NCBI GenBank assembly: GCA_001509335.1
Contig: LGGY01000151.1
Coordinates: 1 to 21,879, forward strand
Source: Fidelibacterota bacterium 46_43
GTDB lineage: Bacteria > Fidelibacterota > Fidelibacteria > Fidelibacterales > Fidelibacteraceae
DNA: 21,879 bases
Direction of reading: 5' to 3'
The position numbers were made by a program, and so were the translations under genes. The notes below the pieces were generated by a model, which did not search any database, had not been told where the DNA came from, and saw only the letters and a program-made list of their open reading frames with translations. Below are positions 9,056-15,746 of this stretch, one piece after another; position 1 is the stretch's first letter; each line of letters starts with the position of its first letter.

Positions 9056-10678
9056 ATGAAACTGATTAGTCTCCTTGGAATGTTTATCCTGCTCTTTATC
9101 GCCTGGCTTATGTCCAATGAACGAAAAAAAATCCAAATCCGCACTGTTGTCTGGGGCATGGGACTGCAATTGCTTTTTGCCGTGATTATTCTTCAAAAAG
9201 GCCTGTTCAGCTTTATGGGAATGGGAGTCCTGGCCTTTCTTATTGTTCTGTTTCAGTTTAAGGATGATCTGGCGATACCGGAAAAACGGGCTCAGGCGAT
9301 TCTGAAAGGACTTGGCTGGACACTTATCCCAGGCATTGCCTGGTTCTTTGTGTATAAAATTGCCCATGGTGCACTTGTTTTGATCCTGTTACTGTTGGGG
9401 ATCTTTCTTTTTAAAAAACTTAAAAACCGGTCTTTTTCCCAAACTCTTTCCCGACTTTTTACCGTGGCCCTTTTTGCACTTCCTATTAGCCGGGGATATG
9501 ACGGGGAATTTATTTTCCAGTCCTTCAGTAACAAAGTGGCCGAATTCCTGAACATGTCCAACTACGGAGCCGCCTTTCTTTTCGGAAACTTGATTGAAAC
9601 ACAATATTTTTTCCCGGCAGTGGATACCTGGCCTGGGTTTGGATATCAGTTTGCTTTAAAGGTGCTCCCCACAATTGTCTTTTTTGCAGGATTTATGAGT
9701 ATTCTCTATCATCTGGGGGTTATGCAGAAGGTGATTGTGGCCATGGCCCGTTTTATGCAATGGACCATGGGGACATCCGGAGCTGAGACCCTCAGTTGTT
9801 CGGCCAATATTTTTGTTGGGCAAACGGAAGCACCTCTTTTGATCAAACCTTTCATTAAGGATATGACGAACAGTGAGCTTTTAACCATTATGGTTGGCGG
9901 TTTTGCCACCATTGCCGGCGGTGTTCTGGCCGGTTATATTGCCATGGGGGTCAATGCCGGTCACCTCATTGCTGCCAGTGTTATGTCTGCACCGGCGGCT
10001 CTGGTGATGGGGAAAATTATCTTTCCCGAAACACAGGAATCCAAGACCGCCGGAACAGTGGAAATGCCTGAAATGCCCCGAAATGCCAATGTGATAGATG
10101 CCGCCGCTTCTGGAATTACCGACGGGTTGAAACTGGCGGTGAATGTGGGAGCCATGCTCCTGGGATTTATTGCTTTAATAGCTGTGATTGATGTCTTTTT
10201 GAACTGGCTGGATATGCTGATCGATGGAAGACTCCTGGGAGGTGCCATATATGAGTACACCGCCAAAACCGTTTCATCACCCATCACAAAAGAATATGCC
10301 GGTATTTTTCCCGGTTCCCTCAAAACACTTTTTGGAAACCTTTTAAGACCCCTTGCCTTTGTCATGGGTGTCCCCTGGGATGAAGCCCAACTTGTGGGGA
10401 ACCTGCTGGGTATTAAACTTTCATTGAATGAATTTGTGGCGTACGGCAATCTGGGAACCTATATTCATTCAAATGTTTTGGGAGAACGGGCTCAGATAAT
10501 TTCAACCTATGCGTTATGCGGTTTTGCCAATTTCTCGTCCATTGCCATTCAACTGGGAGGGATCAGTGCCTTGGCGCCGGGACGCCGCGCCGATCTTTCC
10601 AGAGTGGCATTAAAGGCCATGTTTGGTGGCGCGCTGGCAAGCTGGACAACAGCTACGCTGGCGGGAATACTTATTTAA
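9056..10678 (+). CDS. CNT-family nucleoside permease with inserted membrane region
   Basis: Concentrative nucleoside transporter (NupC family), probably taking up pyrimidine nucleosides for Cdd, Udk and Tdk. It has 540 residues against about 400 for typical bacterial CNTs. CNT signatures are S-N-Y-G-A-A-F-L-F-G near residues 168-177, G255-Q-T-E-A-P-L, E-F-V-A-Y-G-N-L, and the C-terminal A-L-C-G-F-A-N-F-S-S-I followed by L-A-P-G-R-R. The excess lies at about residues 52-150: three extra hydrophobic segments with basic loops are inserted between the N-terminal helices and the usual re-entrant region. A GAGG ribosome site precedes the ATG. The gene ends 9 bases before the convergent TSUP gene; no terminator hairpin is visible there. 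Proton or sodium coupling cannot be told from sequence alone. Confidence 0.92.
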   Translation: MKLISLLGMFILLFIAWLMSNERKKIQIRTVVWGMGLQLLFAVIILQKGLFSFMGMGVLAFLIVLFQFKDDLAIPEKRAQAILKGLGWTLIPGIAWFFVYKIAHGALVLILLLLGIFLFKKLKNRSFSQTLSRLFTVALFALPISRGYDGEFIFQSFSNKVAEFLNMSNYGAAFLFGNLIETQYFFPAVDTWPGFGYQFALKVLPTIVFFAGFMSILYHLGVMQKVIVAMARFMQWTMGTSGAETLSCSANIFVGQTEAPLLIKPFIKDMTNSELLTIMVGGFATIAGGVLAGYIAMGVNAGHLIAASVMSAPAALVMGKIIFPETQESKTAGTVEMPEMPRNANVIDAAASGITDGLKLAVNVGAMLLGFIALIAVIDVFLNWLDMLIDGRLLGGAIYEYTAKTVSSPITKEYAGIFPGSLKTLFGNLLRPLAFVMGVPWDEAQLVGNLLGIKLSLNEFVAYGNLGTYIHSNVLGERAQIISTYALCGFANFSSIAIQLGGISALAPGRRADLSRVALKAMFGGALASWTTATLAGILI

Positions 10679-10687
10679 GAGTTGTAC

Positions 10688-11434
10688 TTATAATATTAAT
10701 TTTATTGCCATCATCAGAATGGCAACGGCGAGAATAGCTTTAATGATCGTTTCACCGCCTTTGACCTGAATTTTTGCGCCCCACCAGGCGCCAATGGCAT
10801 TTCCAATGCCCAGGATCAGGCCATACATCCAGTGAATATTACCGGAGAGTGAAAAAATAATGATAGAGGGAATAGTGTAAATGGCTACAATAAACACCTT
10901 ATGCATATTTACATATACGAGGTTCAGTTTAAGAACATGATACAAAACAGCCATGAGTAGAAAGCCCACACCAACCTGGATGAAGCCGCCATAAAAACCG
11001 ATAAAAAAGAGTCCGACCATCCCGGCAAAACGGTGTTGGGGATGGGGAGCTGTCTGTTCATATGCATTTTTTTTCTGGGGGATTATCATAGTGATGACAA
11101 TGCCTACCATAATGATGGCCAGCAGCCGTTCAAACCATACATCTGATATTTGGATAGAGAGGAAAGATCCCAGAATGGCACCGGGCAGGGTGGCAGCAGA
11201 GAGTTTGAGACTTTCTCGGGTATGATGGACGGCCTGTTTCCGGAAGGATTGTACGGCAAACACGTTCTGAAACAGAATACCCACCCTGTTTGTCCCGTTG
11301 GCAAGGGTGCTGTCCAGTCCGAGAAAAATCAGGGCCGGCAGGGTAATGGTTGATCCTCCTCCGGCGTTGACATTGATGAAACCGGCGACCAAACCCGTGA
11401 TAGCCAGGAGTATGATTTTAAGTGTTTCTTCCAT
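10688..11434 (-). CDS. TSUP (TauE/SafE) family permease
   Basis: Membrane permease of the 4-toluene sulfonate uptake / sulfite exporter family. Members move small organic or sulfur-containing anions such as sulfite, sulfoacetate or taurine derivatives; the substrate here is unknown. It has 248 residues, normal for the family, with about eight hydrophobic helices in two halves. The first half has the diagnostic G-L-V-A-G-F-I-N-V-N-A-G-G-G-S motif (residues 15-29) and L-A-N-G-T-N-R-V-G. The second half repeats it more loosely as F-Y-G-G-F-I-Q-V-G-V-G. The ATG lies 38 bases after the stop of the truncated MFS gene on the same strand, so it may be read from the MFS promoter. Confidence 0.92.
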   Translation of the reverse strand: MEETLKIILLAITGLVAGFINVNAGGGSTITLPALIFLGLDSTLANGTNRVGILFQNVFAVQSFRKQAVHHTRESLKLSAATLPGAILGSFLSIQISDVWFERLLAIIMVGIVITMIIPQKKNAYEQTAPHPQHRFAGMVGLFFIGFYGGFIQVGVGFLLMAVLYHVLKLNLVYVNMHKVFIVAIYTIPSIIIFSLSGNIHWMYGLILGIGNAIGAWWGAKIQVKGGETIIKAILAVAILMMAIKLIL

Positions 11435-11472
11435 CGCGTGCAGTATATCCTGTTACGAGTTTTGTAATGTCC

Positions 11473-12555
11473 TCAAAGGTTTATAAGCCCTATGACGGAG
11501 ATGGATATCAGACTGAAAAACCGTCCCTGAAGGGAATGGGGGACCCTTTTCTGAATGATAGTGGTTCTGCCGACGACGATGAGAGGGATGAAAAGGGCAT
11601 GAAAGAAAATAATGGCCCAGAGAAGGGGAATAGAGCTTGCCCATTTAACCGGGATGTATGTGAGTCCGTCCATTATGATACCGGTAATGAGCATGATTCC
11701 CAGGGGGATTTTGCGTCCCCATTTCATGAGAAGCAGGGAGGTGACAATCATCCCGACAGACAGGAATGTTTCACACAACGCCCAGTCTGAAGCGCTGCCG
11801 TTAAAGACTTCCCGGACCAGAATAGCCATACCCACAACGGCCGGACCCATAATGAAGAGATTATCCACCACAGTGATAATCAACAACCAGATTAAAACAG
11901 GGTCATTTTTTAGGGTATCCAAAATATCTGTCAGCGTCCGCATATCCAGAGATTGAATCTGGATATCCTTTTCCAGAGCCGGATGTTTCATCAGAAATCC
12001 TGTGATAAAGGCGAAAAGAAAGAGGACCCCGATTAACATAAATACCTGGACGGCTCCTATAAGGTCAATCAGGTATCCGGCAAGGACCGGTCCCAGAATA
12101 AAAGCGATTTGAATGGTCATCTGGACAATGGTGTTTCCCCGGAGGAGTTTGGATTCGGGCAGGTAAAGAGGGATCAATGAATCACGGGAGGGGTTGTAAA
12201 AAGCCGCCACGCTGGTCAGGATAAATGCTATGATTCCCATCATGCGAATGGACAGGCTGTCCAGACTGTGTAACAGGGGAATCAGCAGAACAATCCCTGC
12301 TTCCAGAAGGCAGACCCAGCGAATAATGCTCACTTTACTCCGCCCGTCTGCAAAGATGCCGGCCGGAAGGCTGAAAAAAAGGTAAGGCAGATAAACGGCC
12401 GAGGCCAGAAGGCCTGTCGTCTGTTTTGATCCGCTGATGTCCAACACAGCCCAAATGAGAGAAACCTGAAAAAGGGCATGGGATACCTGAAAAAAGAAAA
12501 GATTTCCAGTCAGGGCCAAAAAAGAATTCCCATCATTTGTTTTTTTCATGAACAT
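11473..12555 (-). CDS. MFS transporter (EntS-like), C-terminally truncated
   Basis: Major facilitator protein related to the MFS_3/EntS group, probably an exporter of unknown substrate. I start at the ATG at 12555 (M-F-M-K-K-T-N-D); the ATG at 12549 is equally possible. A longer frame reaches 12792 but overlaps the divergent mqnD and has no transporter-like sequence. The 360-residue product shows about ten complete membrane helices, with the family loop G-I-F-A-D-G-R-S after helix 2 and a central cytoplasmic loop. It then reaches the conserved P-x-x-L-Q-G-R-F-F-S segment and stops inside what should be helix 11 (S-V-I-G-L-I-N-L-stop). Helix 12 is not found in any frame before the TSUP gene. 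It may be a decaying gene or a working short variant; I lean to loss of function. Confidence 0.8.
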   Translation of the reverse strand: MFMKKTNDGNSFLALTGNLFFFQVSHALFQVSLIWAVLDISGSKQTTGLLASAVYLPYLFFSLPAGIFADGRSKVSIIRWVCLLEAGIVLLIPLLHSLDSLSIRMMGIIAFILTSVAAFYNPSRDSLIPLYLPESKLLRGNTIVQMTIQIAFILGPVLAGYLIDLIGAVQVFMLIGVLFLFAFITGFLMKHPALEKDIQIQSLDMRTLTDILDTLKNDPVLIWLLIITVVDNLFIMGPAVVGMAILVREVFNGSASDWALCETFLSVGMIVTSLLLMKWGRKIPLGIMLITGIIMDGLTYIPVKWASSIPLLWAIIFFHALFIPLIVVGRTTIIQKRVPHSLQGRFFSLISISVIGLINL

Positions 12556-12562
12556 GTGCGAA

Positions 12563-12579
12563 TTTAAAAGACTTTTAAA
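12563..12579. promoter_or_regulatory. Perfect inverted repeat in the MFS/mqnD divergent gap
   Basis: An inverted repeat with 8-base arms, TTTAAAAG and CTTTTAAA, separated by one A. It lies in the 54-base gap between the divergent MFS and mqnD starts. The perfect symmetry and position fit an operator serving one or both genes. The site is AT-rich, so chance is not excluded. No clear -35/-10 pair was found around it. Confidence 0.35.
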
Positions 12580-12609
12580 GTGATAAAAAATGTAAAGCGG
12601 AGAGAAACC

Positions 12610-13464
12610 ATGCGGAAAAAAATCGTGATTGCCCACAGTCCGGATTCTGATGATGCTTTTATGTTCTATGCCTTTGCTGCCGGTAAGATTGACACCCGGG
12701 GTTATGAATTTGATCATTATCTCAAGGATATTCAATCTTTGAATGAAGATGCAGAAACCGGCCGTTTTGAAATATCCGCTGTATCCATCCACGCCTTTCC
12801 ATACATTGCCGATAAGTATGCCCTGATGACTTGTGGTGCCAGCATGGGGGATAATTACGGTCCCATGGTGGTTGCTCGTAAACCCATGACCCCTGATGCT
12901 TTGAGTCAGTTAACAGTGGCTGTTCCGGGGTTGAGAACTTCGGCTTACCTGGCTCTGAAGCTCTGGAATCCTCACATTAAAACGGTGGTTATGTCTTTTG
13001 ACAGGATCATGGAGGGTGTTGAAAAAGGAAAGGTGGATGCCGGACTTCTGATCCATGAAGGCCAACTGACCTGGAAAGACCGGGGCTTATATTCGGTGAT
13101 CAACCTTGGAGAATGGTGGTACAAGCTGACAGACGGTTTGCCTCTTCCTTTGGGGGGAAATGTGGTCCGCCGGAATCTTGGGAAAAAAACCATGGAAGAG
13201 TTAAATGTGATTCTTCGTGAGGCCATCCGATACGCCATTGAACATAAAAAAGAAGCCCTTTCCTATGCCATGAAATATGCCGGGGGGATGGATACACAGC
13301 GTGTCGGTGAATTCGTCTCCATGTATGTCAATGATTTGACCATTGATTATGGCGACCGTGGACGGGAGGCGATTCGGCGGTTCCTCTCCATGGCATCAGA
13401 ACGGGGACTGGTTCCCAAAGTGCCTGTTGAGTCCATGATGGTTTCATCAAAACCGGTTGAATAA
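12610..13464 (+). CDS. mqnD: MqnD-like 1,4-dihydroxy-6-naphthoate synthase (futalosine menaquinone pathway)
   Basis: Member of the MqnA/MqnD family, which has a periplasmic-binding-protein fold but acts in the cytoplasm. MqnD converts cyclic dehypoxanthine futalosine to 1,4-dihydroxy-6-naphthoate. The ATG at 12610 has GGAG 7 bases upstream, so I prefer it to a GTG at 12580; the product is 284 residues. Landmarks matching my recollection of Thermus MqnD are H-S-P-D-S-D-D-A-F-M-F-Y-A near the N terminus, D-I-Q-S-L-N, G-P-M-V-V-A-R, A-G-L-L-I-H-E, L-G-E-W-W, G-L-P-L-P-L-G-G-N, and Y-V-N-D-L-T-I-D-Y-G near the end. The H-S-P-D variant also occurs in MqnD-like paralogues annotated only as substrate-binding proteins, so exact activity is not certain. 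No other mqn gene is in the window. Confidence 0.78.
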   Translation: MRKKIVIAHSPDSDDAFMFYAFAAGKIDTRGYEFDHYLKDIQSLNEDAETGRFEISAVSIHAFPYIADKYALMTCGASMGDNYGPMVVARKPMTPDALSQLTVAVPGLRTSAYLALKLWNPHIKTVVMSFDRIMEGVEKGKVDAGLLIHEGQLTWKDRGLYSVINLGEWWYKLTDGLPLPLGGNVVRRNLGKKTMEELNVILREAIRYAIEHKKEALSYAMKYAGGMDTQRVGEFVSMYVNDLTIDYGDRGREAIRRFLSMASERGLVPKVPVESMMVSSKPVE

Positions 13465-13513
13465 ACCTGTTAATGGATTATTAAATGACAAAGATTTTTT
13501 AAATGCAGAATAT

Positions 13514-14710
13514 TTATTGAATCACCTGATATTTTTTAAGGATTTTTATGACAGTGTCTTTAGGTAAAGCTTCAACCCGATGGCCATCTCTGCCAGTCAT
13601 TGTTTCTGCCGCAAACAGGGAATTGATAATCGCTTCTTCTGTAGCTTCGATGACAGCCATAAAAAGGGATGACATGTGATCATTACGCAGGATTTCCTGT
13701 TTGAGAAGAGGAGATTCTGATGATGCGGGGATACGAATTTTAGGGGCTGTTGACACAGCAATCACATAATCTCCACTTCCATTGGATGCAATACCGCCAG
13801 TTTTGCCCAGCCCCAGCATGGCACGTTTTGCCAATCGTTCCAGGTTTCGTGACGTCAGGGGAGCATTTGTCATAACAACGATCATACAGGAGCCGTCGGC
13901 TTCATGATGAATGGCATCCCGAAAAGCATGTTGCTTCAATGCCACACCGACAGGAGCTCCGTTGATTTCCAAAACACCTCCAAAATTTGTTTGGACCAGG
14001 ACGCCGACGGTGTATCCACCCAACGCGCCGGGGATAACCCTCGAAGCCGTGCCAATTCCTCCTTTCCACCCGAAACATACCGTTCCTGTTCCCGCACCGA
14101 CGTTCCCCTCGGCCACCGGTCCAGACTCTGCTTTGTGAATTGCCTGTAAAATATGTTCTTCTTTTACATGCTGCCCCCGGATATCATTCAGATATCCATC
14201 GTTTGTTTCACCGACCAGGGCATTTACAGAGCGAACGGTTTCATTACCGGAAAGCCCCAGTGTGTAAGAAATTAGGGCATTCATCGCCACGGGGACACTC
14301 AATGTATTGGTTAGGACGATGGGGGTTTCCAAATTCCCCAGTTCAAGAACCTGGGTGTAGCCGGCCAGTTTGCCGTATCCATTACCGATATAGATTGCTG
14401 CCGGGACTTTCTCCTGATAGAGGTTTCCCACATGAGGGAGGATGACAGTCACACCGGTACGGATGTGATTTTCTAAGTTAAGTGTTGTATGTCCGACTTT
14501 TACGCCCGGCACATCTGTTATGGCATTATATTTCCCGGGCTTGAAAACACCGATTTCTATCCCATAATCCCTGGCACGTGTTACCTGTCCCAATGCAACA
14601 TCACTATTTATACTCAAAAAGAGAAGGAAAATACATGCAAATATGAATTTATAGCCACAAAATCTTCCTCCATAATTTGGATATTCCATTTTTTTGTTCA
14701 TTTCATTCAT
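13514..14710 (-). CDS. Exported P1-family (DmpA-like) aminopeptidase
   Basis: N-terminal nucleophile hydrolase of peptidase family S58 (DmpA/BapA), which releases N-terminal L-, D- or beta-amino acids after self-cleavage into two chains. I place the start at the ATG at 14710 (398 residues); ATGs at 14701 and 14689 are alternatives. A frame open to 14842 runs into the repeat tract and is unlikely to be translated. A signal peptide follows (basic start, F-I-F-A-C-I-F-L-L-F-L core, A-L-G-Q), so the enzyme is probably periplasmic. The mature start (R-A-R-D-Y-G-I-E-I-G, then N-A-I-T-D-V-P-G-V-K-V-G-H) is typical of the family. Self-cleavage is expected between Gly273 and Ser274 (D-G-S-C, followed by T-N-A-P-L), making Ser274 the nucleophile. 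G-S-G-D-Y-V-I-A-V-S-T near the C terminus is also conserved. Confidence 0.87.
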   Translation of the reverse strand: MNEMNKKMEYPNYGGRFCGYKFIFACIFLLFLSINSDVALGQVTRARDYGIEIGVFKPGKYNAITDVPGVKVGHTTLNLENHIRTGVTVILPHVGNLYQEKVPAAIYIGNGYGKLAGYTQVLELGNLETPIVLTNTLSVPVAMNALISYTLGLSGNETVRSVNALVGETNDGYLNDIRGQHVKEEHILQAIHKAESGPVAEGNVGAGTGTVCFGWKGGIGTASRVIPGALGGYTVGVLVQTNFGGVLEINGAPVGVALKQHAFRDAIHHEADGSCMIVVMTNAPLTSRNLERLAKRAMLGLGKTGGIASNGSGDYVIAVSTAPKIRIPASSESPLLKQEILRNDHMSSLFMAVIEATEEAIINSLFAAETMTGRDGHRVEALPKDTVIKILKKYQVIQ

Positions 14711-14808
14711 CCAATCTTTCAATTGCCTAATCCTTCCATATTCCTTTCCCCCGAACGAAAGTCCACGGCTATTTTTCTCACCTGATTCTTCCGAACTGAA
14801 ACCGGGAG

Positions 14809-14896
14809 CCATCCTCATCCAATCACACTCTCCCCCAGTCATCCACTCTTCCAGTCTTCTTGTCTATCCCTCTCCAGGTCTCCCAATCACACCCTC
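14809..14896 (-). repeat. Degenerate 8-base tandem repeat after the AOX-like gene
   Basis: Eleven consecutive 8-base units; on the minus strand every unit begins with GA, with consensus about GACTGGAA. Examples are GACTGGAA at 14849-14856, GACTGGGG at 14833-14840 and GATTGGGA at 14881-14888. After a one-base slip at 14897, two more similar units can be read to 14913. The tract starts inside the end of the AOX-like gene and provides its TGA stop (14887-14889). It lies between that gene and the P1 peptidase. It is strand-biased (purine-rich on the coding strand) and unlike the genes on either side. Confidence 0.8.
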
Positions 14897-15591
14897 GTCC
14901 CCTTCCACCTGTCCTCTCCTTCCAGAGAATGCCACATGTGATCCCGTTCGTCCAGACCGATCCGGCGGAAAAGGTCCGCCATGGATTTCTGCTTTGGGTA
15001 GAATTCAAAATATTCACTGTCTACCGGTTCATTTTCCCATTCGGGATGTTCCAAAACAAGTTTCATGTATTCATGTTCTGCATGGGATTCAAAAGCGGCA
15101 TTCATCCGAAAACTCCATGCAGGGTTCATCCACCACATGATTCGTGTCAGATAGTAGTAATTTCCTGCCATGATCCGGGGAAGAAATACTTTTTTAAACC
15201 ATCCGAGATGGAGTCCCTTTTGTTTCATGATATCCTGAATCAGCATCAGATGCCACTGCTCATTGTCCTGGGATTTTCTGCCAAGATCGATCAGGTATAA
15301 AGCCATATCTGATTCCACACGTTTGACCCAACGCGAGCGGGTGTGGGATTTTGTGACTATTTTATACCCGCCGTTTTCCCAGGCCCAGTAGGGATACCTT
15401 GCCAGGACTTCAATAATCATGAACTTGGGGAGTGTCCGTTTGAAGCCGTATAAAATATCCATCATCAGGTACATGGATTTTAAAATCAGGTTTGCCTTCA
15501 TGACAGGTGTTTCCAAAGTTTTCTTTTGTTCGACCTTTAAATCGATCACTTTACCCATAGTATACCCGTAATGGTTCATGGCATGTGTCAC
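14887..15591 (-). CDS. Alternative oxidase (AOX/PTOX)-like diiron quinol oxidase
   Basis: Membrane-bound (monotopic) diiron oxidase that would pass electrons from quinol to oxygen without pumping protons. Numbered from the GTG at 15591 (234 residues; ATGs at 15579 and 15558 are alternatives), all six expected ligands are present: Glu61 in I-E-V-L-A-R-Y-P-Y, Glu111 and His114 in N-E-Q-W-H, Glu168 in F-E-S-H-A, and Glu215 and His218 in D-E-R-D-H. Tyr175 sits seven residues after Glu168, at the position of the essential AOX tyrosine. The E-S-H-A-x-x-x-Y wording is closer to plastid terminal oxidase than to mitochondrial AOX. A hydrophobic stretch near residues 130-160 fits the membrane-docking helices. 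The last 11 or so residues (from E-G-E-D) are encoded in or next to the 8-base repeat. It is divergent from a histidine kinase. The physiological quinol is probably menaquinol, an inference from mqnD nearby. Confidence 0.85.
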   Translation of the reverse strand: MTHAMNHYGYTMGKVIDLKVEQKKTLETPVMKANLILKSMYLMMDILYGFKRTLPKFMIIEVLARYPYWAWENGGYKIVTKSHTRSRWVKRVESDMALYLIDLGRKSQDNEQWHLMLIQDIMKQKGLHLGWFKKVFLPRIMAGNYYYLTRIMWWMNPAWSFRMNAAFESHAEHEYMKLVLEHPEWENEPVDSEYFEFYPKQKSMADLFRRIGLDERDHMWHSLEGEDRWKGTRV

Positions 15592-15746
15592 TTCTTTTTA
15601 TCATACATGATTAGATAAAAATTATGAGAACTTTCATCTGGGATCAAGGAGGAAAGAATTCCTGAGAATTTATACGGGTAAAAATTTTTTTGGGACATGA
15701 ATATGTGTAACTTACCCCATAGGATTATAAAGCAGGATTCCATATT
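15592..15746. promoter_or_regulatory. Divergent control region between AOX-like gene and histidine kinase
   Basis: A 155-base AT-rich gap that must hold both promoters. A perfect palindrome, ATCAT-AC-ATGAT, lies at 15600-15611, about 9 bases upstream of the AOX GTG. Reading the minus strand, TTGATC (near 15645) is followed 17 bases later by TAATTT, a weak promoter-like pair for the AOX gene. On the plus strand TATAAA at 15726-15731 precedes the kinase start but has no good -35, and an AGGA about 9 bases before the kinase ATG is its likely ribosome site. An AGGAGG at 15647-15652 has no start codon after it. Confidence 0.35.

Noticed and set aside
10679..10687. Bidirectional terminator between the convergent permease genes
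   Set aside because: The gap is 9 bases and no hairpin is visible in it or in the adjoining gene ends.
12556..12792. Long 5' extension of the MFS reading frame
   Set aside because: It overlaps the divergent mqnD coding sequence by about 180 bases and its residues do not resemble an MFS N terminus; the transporter-like sequence begins at M-F-M-K-K-T-N-D.
13465..13513. Terminator between convergent mqnD and the P1 peptidase
   Set aside because: The gap is AT-rich with a T-run at about 13494-13500 but lacks a GC-rich stem before it.
14711..14842. 44-residue N-terminal extension of the P1 peptidase
   Set aside because: It would begin inside the octad repeat and place a hydrophilic stretch ahead of a normal signal peptide, and no ribosome site supports it.
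14809..14896. CRISPR array or REP hairpin element
   Set aside because: The units are 8 bases, contiguous and degenerate, with no spacers and no strong self-complementarity.
15647..15652. AGGAGG suggesting a small gene in the AOX/kinase gap
   Set aside because: No ATG, GTG or TTG follows at a usable distance with a meaningful frame.
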